Assembly: GCA_030762175.1 (NCBI GenBank)
Contig: JAUJEO010000021.1
Location: 1,550,001-1,614,000 of the forward strand
From: Metallyticus violacea
Lineage: Eukaryota > Arthropoda > Insecta > Mantodea > Metallyticidae
DNA length: 64,000 bases
Direction: 5' to 3'
Positions within the stretch are counted from its first letter, which is position 1; each line of letters starts with the position of its first letter. Below are positions 13,001 to 27,100 of this stretch, piece after piece. Both the position numbers and the translations under genes were made by a program. The notes under the pieces were generated by a model that saw only the letters and a list, made by a program, of their open reading frames with translations, did no database searches and was not told where the DNA came from.

Positions 13001-16000
13001 TATTATGCGGAAAGAATCTCGAAGAGAAAAAAATTTTTTTTTTGGATTTTGGAAACTTCAAAAGAATCGCGTTTTGTTGCCTTTGAAATGGAGATAACTA
13101 TTTCTCCTTCATTATTCCCTTTGATAGCCTTAGAAAACCATTAAATGAAGAAAGATTTGCGAATAGAAAAGTTTATTTCGATGGTTGGAATCCTCATTAG
13201 AATCACTTTTTTTCCGTTCTTATTTGAGATAACAGGTTCTCCTTCATTTTACTAGTTTGATAAACTTAGAAAACCATATTATGGGGAAAGAATGAAGAAA
13301 AGAAAAAAAAATTTTCGAAGTTTGGAAACTTCAAATGAATCGCGTTTTGTTGCGTTTCAAATGGAGATTACTATTTCTCCTTCATTATTCTTGTTTGATA
13401 GCCTTAGAATACCATAAAATGAAGAAAGTTTCGCGAAAAGAAAACATTTATTTCGATGGTTGGAAACTTCATTAGAATCGCTTTTTTTCCGTTCTTATTT
13501 GAGATAACTGGTTCTCTTTCGTTTTTCTTCTTTATTAGCTTTACAAAATGATATTATGCGGAAAGAATCTCGAAAAGAAAAAAAAAATTTTTTCGAACTT
13601 TGGAAACTTCAAAAGAATCGCGTTTTGTTGCGTTTCAAATGGAGATAACTATTTCTCCTTCATTTTTCTAGTTTGATTGCCTTAGAAATCAATAAAATGA
13701 AGAAAGATTCGCGAATAGATAAGATTTATTTCCGTGGTTGGAAACTTCATTAGAATCACTTTTTTTCCGGTCTTATTTGAGATAACTGGTTCTCTTTAAT
13801 TTTTCTAGTTTGATAGCCTTAGAAAAGCATATTATGGGGAAAAAATCTCGAAAAGATAAAAATTTGTTTTCGAAGTTTGGAAACTTCAAAAGAATCGCGT
13901 TTTGTTGCGATTCAAATGGAGATAACTATTTCTCCTTCATTATTCTTGTTTGATAGCCTTAGAATACCATAAAATGAAGAAAGATTCCCGAAAAGAAAAG
14001 ATTTATTTCGATGGATGAAAAATTCATTAGAATCGCTGTTTTTCCGTTCTTGTTTGAGATAACTGGTTCTCTTTCATTTTACTTCTTTGATAGCCTTAGA
14101 AAAGCATATTATGCGGAAAGAATCTCGAAAAGAAAAAATTTTTTTTTGAAATTTGGAAACTTCAAAACAATCGCGTTTTGTTAAGTTTCAAATGGAGATA
14201 ACTATTTTGCCTTCACTATTCTAGTTTGATAGCTTAAGAAAACCCTAAAATGAAGAAAGATTTCCGAAAAGAAAAGATTTATTTCCATGGTTGGAATCTT
14301 CATTAGTATCACTTTTTTTCCGTTCTTATTTGAGATAACTGGTTCTCCTTCATTTCCCCGTTTGATAACCTTAGAAATGCATATTATGGGGAATGAATCT
14401 AGAAAAGAAAAAAAATTTTTTTCAAACTTTGGAAACTTCAAAAGAATCGCGTTTTGTTGCGTTTCAAATGGAGATAACTAATTCTCCTTTATTATTCTAG
14501 TTTGATAGCCTTAAAAAGCCAATAAATGAAGAAATATTTTGCCAAAAGAAAACATTTATTTCGATGGTAGGAAACTTCATTAGAATCACTTTTTTGCGTT
14601 CTTATTTGACATAACTGGTTCTCTTTCATTTTTCTACTTTGATGGCTTTAGAAAATCATATACTGCGCAAACAATCTCGGAAGAAAAAATTCATTTTCGA
14701 AGTTTGGAAACTTCAAAGAATCGCGTTTTGTTGCGTTTCAAATGGAGATAACTATTTCTCCTTCATTATTCTAGTTTGATCGCCTTAGAAAACCATAAAA
14801 TGAAGAGAGATTCGCGAAATGAAAACATTTATTTCGATGGTTGGAAACTTCATTAGAATCACCTTTTTTCCGGTCTTATTTGAGATAACTGGTTCTCTTC
14901 CATTTTTCTAGTTTGATAGCCTTAGAAAAGCATATTATACGGAAAAAATCTCGAAATGAAAAAATTTTTTTTTCGAATTTTGGAAACTTCAAAAGAATCG
15001 TGTTTTGTTGCGTTTCAAATGGAGATAACTATTTCTCCTTCATTATTCTAGTTTGATAGCCTTAGAAAACCATAAAATGAAGAATGATTCGCTATATGAT
15101 AACATTTATTTCGATGGTTGGAAACTTCATTAGAATTACTTTTTTTCCGTTCTTATTTCAGAAAACTGGTTCTCTTTCATTTTCCCACTTTGATAGCTTT
15201 ACAAAAACATATTATGCGGAAAGAATCTCGAAAAGAAAAAAAAAGTTTTCGAACTTTGGAAATTTCAAAAGAATCGCGTTTTGTTGCGTTTCAAATGGAG
15301 ATAACTATTTCTCCTTCATTATTCTAGTTTGATATCCTTAGAAAACCATAAAATGAAGAAAGATTCGCGAAAAGAAAACATTTATATCGATGGTTGGAAA
15401 CTTCCTTAGAATCGCTGTTTTTCCGTTCTTATTTGAGATAACTGGTTCTCTTTCGTTTTTCTTCTTTGATACCTTTACAAAAGGATATTATGCGGAAAGA
15501 ATCTCGAAAAGAAAAAAATTTTTGTTCAAACTTTGGAAATTTCAAAAGAATCGCGTTTTGTTGCGTTTGAAATGGAGATAACTAATTCTCCTTCATTATT
15601 CTAGTTTGATAGCCTTAAAAAGCCATAAAATGAAGAAAGATTCGCCAAAAGAAAACATTTATTTCCATGGTAGGAAACTTCATTAGAATCACTTTTTTGC
15701 GTTCCTATTTGACATAACTGGTTCTCTTTCATTTTTCTACTTTGATGGCTTTAGAAAATCATATACTGCGCAAACAATCTCGCAAGAAAAAATTCATTTT
15801 CGAAGTTTGGAAACTTGAAAGGAATCGCGATTTGTTGCGTTTCAAATGGAGATAACAATTTCTCCTTCATTATTCTTGATTGATAGCCTTAGAATACCAT
15901 AAAATGAAGAAAGATTCGCGGAAACAAAACATTTATTACGATGGTTGGAAACTTTATAATAATCGCTTTTTTCCGTTCTTATTTGAGATAACTGGTTCTC

Positions 16001-17916
16001 TTTCATTTCTCTTCTTTGAAAGCTTTACAAAAGCATATTATGCGGAAAGAATCTCGCAAGAAAAAATTTATTTTCGAAGTTAGGAAACTTCAAAAGAATC
16101 GCGTTTTTTTTGCGTTTCAAATGGAGATAACTATTTCTCCTTCATTATTCTAGTTAGATAGCCTTAGAAAACCATAAAATGAACAAAGATTCGCGAAAAG
16201 AAATCCTTTATTTAAATGGTTGGAAACTTCATTAGAATCACTTTTTTTTCCGTTTTTATTTCAGTTAACTGGTTCTCTTTCATTTTTCCAATTTGATACC
16301 CTTAAAAAGCATATTATGAGGAAAGCATCTAGAAAAGAAAAAAAAAATTTTTCGAAGTTTGGAAACTTCAAAAGAATAGCGTTTTGTTGCGTTTCAAATG
16401 GAGATAACTATTTCTCCTTCATTATTCTAGTTTGATAGCCTTAGAAAACCATAAAATGAAGAAAGATTCGCGAAATGAAAACATTTATTTCGATGGTTGG
16501 AACCTTCATTAGAATCACTTTTTTTTTCCGTTTTTATTTTAGATAACTGGTTCTCTTCCATTTTGCTACTTTGATAGCTTTACAAAAGCATAATATGGGG
16601 AAACAATCTCGAAGGAAAAAATTTATTTTCGAAGGTTGGAAACTTCAAAAGAATGGCGTTTTTATGCGTTTCAAATGGCGATCACTATTTCTCCTTCATT
16701 TTTCTAGTTTGATTGCCTTAGAAAACAATAAAATGAAGAAAGATTCGGGAATAGATAAGATTTATTTCCGTGGTTGGAAACTTCATTAGAATCACCTTTT
16801 TTCCGGTCTTATTTGAGATAACTGGTTCTCTTCCATTTTTCTAGTTTGATAGCCTTAGAAAAGCATATTATAGGGAAAAAATCTCGAAAAGATAAAAATT
16901 TGCTTTCGAAGTTTGGAAACTTCAAAAGAATCGCGTTTTGTTGCGTTTGAAATGGAGATAACTAATTCTCCTTCAATATTCTTGTTTGATAGCCTTAATA
17001 TACCATAAAATGAAGAAAGATTCGCGAAAAGAAAAATTTATTTCGATGGTTGGAATCTTCATTAGAATCACTTTTTTTCCGTTCTTATTTGAGATAAATG
17101 GTTCTCCTTCATTTTACTAGTTTGATAACCTTAGGAAAGCATATTATGGGGAAAAATCAAGAAAAGAAAAAAAAAAATTTCGAAGTTTGGAAACTTCAAA
17201 TGAATCGCGTTTTGTTGCGTTTCAAATGGAGATTACTATTTCTCCTTCATTATTCTTGTTTGATAGCCTTAGAATACCATAAAATGAATAAAGATTCGCG
17301 AAAAGAAAACATTTATTTCGATGGTTGGAATCTTCATTAGAATCGCTTTTTTCCCGTTCTTATTTGAGATAACTGGTTCTCTTTCGTTTTTCTTCTTTGA
17401 TAGCTTTACAAACGGATATTATGCGGAAAGAATCTCGAAAAGAAAAAAAATTTTTTTCGAACTTTGGAAACTTCAAAAGAATCGCGATTTGTTGCGTTTC
17501 AAATGGAGATAACTAATTCTCCTTCATTATTCTAGTTTGATAGCCTTCTAAAGCATAAATTAAAGAAAGATTCGCGAATAGAGAAGATTTATTTCGATAT
17601 TGCAAATTTCATTAGAATCACTTTTTTTCCGTTCTTAGTTGAGAGAACTGGTTCTCTTTCATTTTTCCACTTTGATAGCCTTACAAAAACATATTATGCG
17701 GAAAGAATCTCGAAAAGAAAAAAAAAGTTTTCGAACTTTGGAAATTTCAAAAGAATCGCGTTTTGTTGCGTTTCAAATGGAGATAACTATTTCTCCTTCA
17801 TTATTCTAGTTTGATATCCTTAGAAAACCATAAAATGAAGAAAGATTCGCGAAAAGAAAACATTTATTTCGATGGTTGGAAACTTCATTAGAATCGCTGT
17901 TTTTCCGTTCTTATTT

Positions 17917-18056
17917 GAGATAACTGGTTCTCTTTCGTTTTTCTTCTTTGATAGCTTTACAAAAGGATATTATGCGGAAAGAATCTCGAAAAGAAAAAAA
18001 TTTTTTTTCAAACTTTGGAAACTTCAAAAGAATCGCGTTTTGTTGCGTTTCAAATG
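17917..18056 (+). repeat. Example A-type monomer (~140 bp)
   Basis: A clear example of the A half. It starts GAGATAACTGGTTCTC, continues through TTGATAGCTTTAC and ATTATGCGGAAAGAATCTCG, then an A-run/T-run switch, TTTGGAAACTTCAAAAG, AATCGCGTTTTG and TTGCGTTTCAAATG. Many A monomers carry the near-palindrome GAAGTTTGGAAACTTC just after the A/T switch; this copy has CAAACTTTGGAAACTTC. Oligo-A followed by oligo-T is the kind of sequence that bends or stiffens DNA, which is general knowledge and untested here. The run lengths vary from copy to copy. Confidence 0.9.
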
Positions 18057-18193
18057 GAGATAACTATTTATCCTTCATTATTCTAGTTTGATAGCCTTAG
18101 AAAAACATAAAATGAAGAAAGATTCGCAAAATGAAAACATTTATTTCGATGGTTGGAAACTTCATTAGAATCACTTTTTTTCCGTTTTTATTT
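18057..18193 (+). repeat. Example B-type monomer (~137 bp)
   Basis: The B half that follows A. It starts GAGATAACTATTTATCC (GAGATAACTATTTCTCC in most copies) and has TAGTTTGATAGCCTTAG, CATAAAATGAAGAAAGATT, GAAAACATTTATTTCGATGG, TTGGAAACTTCATTAGAATC, a T-run and CCG-TTTTTATTT. Most B monomers carry TTCGCG after AAGATT, which often creates the palindrome TCGCGA. The usual start forms GGAGA...TCTCC, a 5-bp inverted repeat around TAACTATT. B lacks the long A/T switch of A, which separates the two types by eye. Confidence 0.9.
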
Positions 18194-21100
18194 GAGATAA
18201 CTGGTTCTCTTCCATTTTTCTACTTTGATAGCTTTACAAAAGCATATTATGCGGAAAGAAATTCGAAAAGAAAAAAATTTTTTTTTTTAATTTTGGAAAC
18301 TTCAAAATAATCGCGTTTTGTTGCCTTTGAAATGGAGATAACTATTTCTCCTTCATTATTCTTGTTTGATAGCCTTAGAATACCATAAAATGAAGAAAGA
18401 TTCGCGAAAGAAAAATTTATTTCGATGGTTGGAATCTTCATTATAATCGCTTTTTTTCCGTCTTATTTGAGATTACTGGTTCTCCTTCATTTTACTAGTT
18501 TGATAACCTTAGAAAAGCATATTATGGGGAAAGAATCAAGAAAAGAAAAAAAAAATTTTTCGAAGTTTGGAAACTTCAAATGAATCGCGTTTTGTTGCGT
18601 TTCAAATGGAGATTACTATTTCTCCTTCATTATTCTTGTTTGATAGCCTTAGAATACCATAAAATGAAGAAAGATTCGCGAAAAGAAAACATTTATTTCG
18701 ATGGTTGGAAACTTCATTAGAATCGCTTTTTTTCCGTTCTTATTTGAGATAACTGGTTCTCTTTCGTTTTTCTTCTTTATTAGCTTTACAAAATGATTTT
18801 ATGCGGAAAGAATCTCGAAAAGAAAAAAATTTTTTTCGAAGTTTTTAAACTTGAAAGGAATCGCGATTTGTTGCGTTTCAAATGGAGATCACTATTTCTC
18901 CTTCATTTTTCTAGTTTGATTGCCTTAGAAAACAATAAAATGAAGAAAGATTCGCGAATAGATAAGATTTATTTCCGTGGTTGGAAACTTCATTAGAATC
19001 ACCTTTTTTCCGGTCTTATTTGAGATAACTGGTTCTCTTCCATTTTTCTAGTTTGATAGCCTTAGAAAAGCATATTATAGGGTAAAAATCTCGAAAAGAT
19101 AAAAATTTGCTTTCGAAGTTTGGAAACTTCAAAAAAGAATCGCGTTTTGTTACGTTTCAAATGGAGATAACTATTTCTCCTTCATTATTCTCTTTAGATA
19201 GCCTTAGAATACCATAAAATGAAGAAAGATTCGCGAAAAGAAAAATTTATTTCGATGGTTGGAATCTTCATTAGAATCACTTTTTTTCCGTTCTTATTTG
19301 AGATAAATGGTTCTCCTTCATTTTACTAGTTTGATAACCTTAGGAAAGCATATTATGGGGAAAAATCAAGAAAAGAAAAAAAAAATTTTCGAAGTTTGGA
19401 AACTTCAAATGAATCGCGTTTTGTTGCGTTTCAAATGGAGATTACTATTTTTCCTTCATTTTTCTAGTTTGATAGCCTTCTAAACCATAAATTAAAGAAA
19501 GATTCGCGAATAGAGAAGATTTATTTCGATGTTGCAAATTTCATTAGAATCACTTTTATTTCCGTTCTTAGTTGAGATAACTGGTTCTATTTCATTTATC
19601 CAGTTTGATAGCCTTAGATAAGCATTTTATGCTGAAAGAATCTAGAAAAGAAAAAAAATTTTTTTCGAAGTTTGGAAACTTCAAAGAATCGCGTTTTGTT
19701 GCCTTTCAAATGGAGATAACTATTTCTCCTTCATTATTCTACTTTGATAGCCTTAGAAAACCATAAAATAAAGAAAGACTCGCGAAATGAAAACATTTAT
19801 TTCGATGGTTGGAAACTTCATATGAATTACTTTTTTTCCGTTCTTATTTCGATAACTGGTTCTCTTTCATTTTTTCTCTTTGATAGCCTTAGAAATCCAT
19901 ATTATGCGTAAAGAATCTAGAAAAGAAAAAAAGATTTTTCGAAGTTTAGAAACTTCAAAAGAATCGCGCTTTGTTGCGTTTCAAATGCAGATAACTATTT
20001 CTCCTTCATTATTCTAGTTTGATAGCCTTAGAATACCATAAAATGAATAAAGATTCGCGAAAAAAAAACATTTATTTCGATGGTTGGAATCTTCATTAGA
20101 ATCGCTTTTTTCCCGTTCTTATTTGAGATAACTGGTTCTCTTTCGTTTTTCTTCTTTGATAGCTTTACAAACGGATATTATGCGGAAAGAATCTCGAAAA
20201 GAAAAAAATTTTTTTTCGAACTGTGGAAACTTCAAAAGAATCGCGATTTGTTGCGTTTCAAATGGAGATAACTAATTCTCCTTCATTATTCTAGTTTGAT
20301 AGCCTTCTAAAGCATAAATTAAAGAAAGATTCGCGAATAGAGGAGATTTATTTCGATGTTGCAAATTTCATTAGAATCACTATTTTTCCGTTCTTAGTTG
20401 AGAGAACTGGTTCTCTTTCATTTTTCCACTTTGAAAGCTTTACAAAAACATATTGTGCGGAAAGAATCTCGAAAAGAAAAAAAAAGTTTTCGAACTTTGG
20501 AAATTTCAAAAGAATCGCGTTTTTTTGCGTTACAAATGGAGATAACTATTTCTCCTTCATTATTCTAGTTTGATAGCCTTAGAAAACCATAAAATGAAGA
20601 AATATACGCGAAATGAAAACCCTTATTTCAATGGTTGGGAACTTCATTAGAATCACTTTTTTTTCCGTTCTTATTTCAGATAACTGTTTCTCTTTCATTT
20701 TTCCACTTTGATAGCCTTAGAAAAGCATATTATGAGGAAAGAATCTAGAAAAGAAAAAAATTTTTTTCGAAGTTTGGAAACTTCAAAAGAATCGCGTTTT
20801 GTTGCGTTTCAAATGGAGATAACTATTTATCCTTCATTATTCTAGTTTGATAGCCTTAGAAAAACATAAAATGAAGAAAGATTCGCAAAATGAAAACATT
20901 TATTTCGATGGTTGGAAACTTCATTAGAATCACTTTTTTTCCGTTTTTATTTGAGATAACTGGTTCTCTTCCATTTTTTACTTTGATAGCTTTACAAAAG
21001 CATATTATGCGGAAAGAATCTCGAAAAGAAAAAATTTATTTTCGAAGGTTGGAAACTTCAAAAGAATGGCGTTTTTATGCGTTTCAAATGGAGATAACTA

Positions 21101-24100
21101 TTTCTCCTTCATTTTTCTAGTTTGATTGCCTTATAAATCCATAAAATGAAAAAAGATTCGCGAATAAATAAGATTTATTTCGGTGGTTGGAAACTTCATT
21201 AGAATCACTTTTTTTCCGGTCTAATTTGAGATAACTGGTTCCCTTTCATTTTTCTAGTTTGATAGCCTTAGAAAAGCATATTATGGGGAAAAATCAAGAA
21301 AAGAAAAAAAAAATTTTTCGAAGTTTGAAAACTTCAAATGAATCGCGTTTTGTTGCGTTTCAAATGGAGATTACTATTTCTCCTTCATTATTCTTGTTTG
21401 ATAGCCTTAGAATACCATAAAATGAATAAAGATTCGCGAAAAGAAAACATTTATTTCGATGGTTGGAATCTTCATTAGAAACGCTTTTTTCCGTTCTTAT
21501 TTGAGATAACTGGTTCTCTTTCGTTTTTCTTCTTTGATAGCTTTACAAACGGATATTATGCGGAAAGAATCTCGAAAAGAAAAAATTTTTTTTCGAACTT
21601 TGGAAACTTCAAAAGAATCGCGATTTGTTGCGTTTCAAATGGAGATAACTAATTCTCCTTCATTATTCTAGTTTGATAGCCTTCTAAACCATAAATTAAA
21701 GAAAGATTCGCGAATAGAGAAGATTTATTTCGATGTTGCAAATTTCATTAGAATCACTTTTATTTCCGTTCTTAGTTGAGATAACTGGTTCTCTTTCATT
21801 TTCCAGTTTGATAGCCTTAGATAAGATTTTTATGCTGAAAGAATCTAGAAAAGAAAAAAATTTTTTTTCGAAGTTTGGAAACTTCAAAAGAATCGCGTTT
21901 TGTTGCGTTTCAAATGGAGATAACTATTTCTCCTTCGTTATTCTAGGTTGATAGCCTTAGAAAACCATAAAATGAAGAAAGATTCGCGAAATGAAAACAT
22001 TTATTTCGATGGTTGGAAACTTCATTAGAATTGCTTTTTTTCCGTTCTTATTTGAGATAACTGGTTCTATTTCATTTTTCAAGTTGATAGCCTTAGAAAA
22101 GCATATTCTGCGAGAAGAATATCGAAAAGAAAAAAATTTTTTTCCGAAGTTTGGAAACTTCAAAAGAATCGTGTTTTGTTGCGTTTCAAATGGAGATAAG
22201 TATTTCTCCTTCATTATTTTAGTTTGATAGCCTTATAAAACCATAAAATGAAGAAAGATTCGCGAAAATAAAACATTTATTTCGATGGTTGGAAAGTTCA
22301 TCAGAATCGCTTTTTTTTTCCGTTCTTATTTGAGATAACTGGTTCACTTTCATTTTTCTACTTTGATATCCTTAGAAAAGCAAATTCTGCGGAAAGAATA
22401 TCGGAAAAAAAAAAATTTCTGAAGTTTGGAAACTTCAAAAGAACCGCGCTTTGTTGCGTTTCAAATGGAGATAACTATTTCTCCTTAATTATTCTAGTAT
22501 GATAGCGTTAGAAAACCATAAAATGAAGAAAGAATCGCGAACAGAGAACACTTATTTCGAAGGTTGGAAACTTCATTAGAATCGCTGTTTTTCCGTTCTT
22601 ATTTGAGATAACTGGTTCTCCTTCATTTTCCTATTTGATAGCCTTAGAAAAGCATATTCTGCGCGAAGAATATCGAAAAGAAAAAAATTTTTTTTCCAAG
22701 TTTGGAAACTTCAAAAGAATCGTGTTTTGTTGCGTTTCAAATGGAGATAACTATTTCTCCTTCATTATTCTAGTTTGATAGCCTTAGAAAACCATAAAAT
22801 GAAAAGAAAACATTTATTTCGATGGTTGGAAACTTCATTAGAATCGCTGTTTTTCCGTTCTTATTTGAAATAACTGGTTCTCTTTCATTTTTCTTGTTTG
22901 ATAGCCTTGGAAAAGCATATTATGCGGAAAGAATCTCGCAAGAAAAAATTTATTTTCGAAGTTTGGAAACTTCAAAAGAATCGCGTTTTTTTTGCGTTTC
23001 AAATGGAGATAACTATTTCTCCTTCATTATTCTAGTTTGATAGCCTTAGAAAACCATAAAGTGAAGAAATATTCGCGAAATGAAAACCTTTATTTCAATG
23101 GTTGGAAACTTCATTAGAATCACTTTTTTTTTCGGTCTTATTTGAGATAACTGGTTCTCTTTAATTTTTCTAGTTTGATAGCCTTAGTAAAGCATATTAT
23201 GCGGAAAGAATCTCGAAAAGAAAAAAAAATTTTTCGAACTTTGGAAACTTCAAAAGAATCGCGTTTTGTTGCGTTTCAAATGGAGATAACTATTTCTCCT
23301 TCAATATTCTTGTTTGATAGCCTTAGAATACCATAAAATGAAGAAAGATTCGCGAAAAGAAAAATTTATTTCGATGGTTGGAATCTTCATTAGAATCACT
23401 TTTTTTCCGTTCTTATTTGAGATAACTGGTTCTCCTTCATTTTACTAGTTTGATAACCTTAGAAAAGCATATTATGGGGAAAGAATCAAGAAAAGAAAAA
23501 AAAATTTTCGAACTTTGGAAACTTCAAATGAATCGCGTTTTGTTGCGTTTCAAATGGAGATTACTATTTCTCCTTCATTATTCTTGTTTGATAGCCTTAG
23601 AATACCATAAAATGAAGAAAGATTCGCGAAAAGAAAACATTTATTTCGATGGTTGGAAACTTCATTAGAATCGCTTTTTTTCCGTTCTTATTTGAGATAA
23701 CTGGTTTTCTTTCATTTTTCTGCTTTGATAGCCTTAGAAAAGCATATTCTGCGCAAAGAATCTCGAAAGGAAAAAAAATTATTTTCGAAGTTTGGAAACA
23801 TCAAAAGAATCGCATTTTTTTTTTGCATTTCAAATGGAGATAACTATTTCTCCTTCATTATTCTTGTTTGATAGCCTTAGAAAACATAAAATTAAGAAAG
23901 ATTCGCCAAAAGAAAACATTTATTTCGATGGTTGGAAACTTTATTAGAATCGCTGTTTTTCCGTTCTTATTTGTCATAACTGGTTCTCTTTCAATTTTCT
24001 TCTTTGATGGCCTTAGAAAAGCATATTCTGCGCAAAGAATCTCGAAAAGAAAAAATTTTTTTCGAAGTTTGGAAACTTCAAAGGAATCGCGTTTTGTTAC

Positions 24101-27100
24101 GTTTCAAATGGAGATAACTATTTCTCCTTGATTATTCTAGTTTGATAGCCTTAGAAAACCATAAAATGAAGAAAGATTCGCGAAAATAAAGCATTTATTT
24201 CCGTGGTTGTAAACTTCATTAGAATCACTTTTTTTCCGGTCTTATTTGAGATAACTGGTTCTCTTTCATTTTTCTAGTTTGATAGCCTTGGAAAAGCATA
24301 TTATGGGGAAAAAATCTCGAAAAGATAAAAATTTGTTTTCGAAGTTTGGAAACTTCAAAATAATCGCGTTTTGTTGCGTTTCAAATGGAGATAACTATTT
24401 CTCCTTCATTATTCTTGTTTGATAGCCTTAGAATACCATAAAATGAAGAAAGATTCCCGAAAAGAAAAGATTTATTTCGATGGATGGAAAATTCATTAGA
24501 ATCGCTGTTTTTCCGTTCTTATTTGAGATAACTGGTTCTCTTTCATTTTACTTCTTTGATAGCCTTAGAAAAGCATATTATGCGGAAAGAATCTCGAAAA
24601 GAAAAATTTTTTTTTTTAAATTTGGAAACTTCAAAACAATCGCGTTTTGTTAAGTTTCAAATGGAGATAACTATTTCTCCTTCACTATTCTAGTTTGATA
24701 GCCTTAGAAAACCCTTAAATGAAGAAAGATTTCCGAAAAGAAAAGATTTATTTCCATTGTTGGAATCTTCATTAGTATCACTTTTTTTCCGTTCTTATTT
24801 GAGATAACTGGTTCTCCTTCATTTCCCCGTTTGATAACCTTAGAAATGCATATTATGGGGAAAGAATCTAGAAAAGAAAAAATTTTTTTTTCAAACTTTG
24901 GAAAATTCAAAATAATCGCGTTTTGTTGCGTTTCAAATGGAGATAACTAATTCTCCTTTATTATTCTAGTTTGATAGCCTTAAAAAGCCATAAAATGAAG
25001 AAATATTTTGCCAAAAGAAAACATTTATTTCCATGGTAGGAAACTTCATTAGAATCACTTTTTTGCGTTCTTATTTGACATAAATGGTTCTCTTTCATTT
25101 TTCTACTTTGATGGCTTTAGAAAATCATATACTGCGCAAACAATCTCGCAAGAAATAATTAATTTTCGAAGTTTGGAAACTTCAAAAGAATCGCGTTTTT
25201 TTGCGTTTCAAATAGAGATAACTATTTCTCCTTCATTATTCTAGTTTGATAGCCTTAGAAAACCATAAAATGAAGAAATATACGCGAAATGAAAACCTTT
25301 ATTTCAATGGTTGGAAACTTCATTAGAATCACTTTTTTTTCCGTTCTTATTTCAGATAACTGTTTCTCTTTCATTTTTCCACTTTGTTAGCCTTAGAAAG
25401 GCATATTATGAGGAAAGAATCTAGAAAAGAAAAAAAAATTTTTCGAAGTTTGGAAACTTCAAAGAATCGCGTTTTGTTGCGTTTCAAATGGAGATAACTA
25501 TTTCTCATTCGTTATTCTAGTTTGATCGCCTTAGAAAACCATAAAATGAAGAAAGATTCGCGAAATGAAAACATTTATTTCGATGGTTGGAACCTTCATT
25601 AGAATCACATTTTTTTCCGTTTTTATTTTAGATAACTGGTTCTCTTCCATTTTGCTACTTTGATAGCTTTACAAAAGCATATTATGGGGAAAGAATCTCG
25701 AAAGAAAAAATTTATTTTCGAAAGTTGGAAACTTCAAAAGAATGGCGTTTTTATGCGTTTCAAATGGAGATAACTATTTCTCCTTCATTTTTCTAGTTTG
25801 ATTGCCTTAGAAAACAATAAAATGAAGAAAGATTCGCGAAGAGATAAGATTTATTTCCGTGGTTGGAAACTTCATTAGAATCACCTTTTTTCCGGTGTTA
25901 TTTGAGATAAATGGTTCTCTTTAATTTTTCTAGTTTGATAGCCTTAGAAAAGCATATTATGGGGAAAAATTCTCGAAAAGATAAAAATTTGCTTTCGAAG
26001 TTTGGAAACTTCAAAAGAATCGCGTTTTGTTACGTTTCAAATGGAGATAACTATTTCTCCTTCATTATTCTTGTTTGATAGCCTTAGAATACCATAAAAT
26101 GAAGAAAGATTGGCGAAAAGAAAAATTTATTTCGATTTTTGGAATCTTCATTAGAATCACTTTTTTTCGGTTCTTATTTGAGATACCTGGTTCTCCTTCA
26201 TTTTACTAGTTTGATAACGTTAGGAAACCATATTATGCGGAAAAATCAAGAAAAGAAAAAAATTTTCGAAGTTTGGAAACTTCAAATGAATCGCGTTTTG
26301 TTGCGTTTCAAATGGAGATTACTATTTCTCCTTCATTATTCTAGTTTGATAGCCAAAAAAAACATAAAATGAAGAAAGATTTGCCAAAAGAAAACATTTA
26401 TTTCGATGGTAGGAAACTTCATTAGAATCGCTTTTTTGCGTTCTTATTTGACATGACTGGTTCTCTTTCATTTTTCTACTTTGATGGCCTTAGAAAAGCA
26501 TATACTGCGCAAAGAATCTCGAAAAGAAAAAAATTTTTTTTCGAAGTTTGGAAACTTGAAATGAATCGCGATTTGTTGCGTTTCAAATGGAGATAACAAT
26601 TTCTCCTTCATTATTCTAGTTTGATAGCCTGCTAAAGCATAAATTAAAGAAAGATTCGCGAATAGAGAAGATTTATTTCGATGTTGCAAATTTCATTAGG
26701 ATCACTTTTTTTCCGTTCATAGTTGAGATAACTGGTTCTCTTTCATTTTTCCAGTTTGATAGCCTTAGAAAAGCATATTATGCTGAAAGAATCTAGAAAA
26801 GAAAAAAAATTTTTTTCGAAGTTTGGAAACTTCAAAAGAATCGTGTTTTGTTGCGTTTCAAATGGAGATAACTATTTCTCCTTCATTATTTTATTTTGAT
26901 AGCCTTAGAAAACCATAAAACGAAGAAAGATTCGCGAAAATAAAACATTTATTTCGATGGTTGGAAAGTTCATTAGAATCACTTTTTTTTCCGTTCTTAT
27001 TTGAGATAACTGGTTCACTTTCAGTTTTCTACTTTGATAGCCTTAGAAAAGCAAATTCTGCGGAAAGAATATCGGAAAAAAAAAAATTCTGAAGTTTGGA

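Noticed and set aside
17917..18193. CENP-B box in the satellite
   Set aside because: TTCG and TTGGAAAC occur near each other but with different spacing, and the required CGGG is absent.
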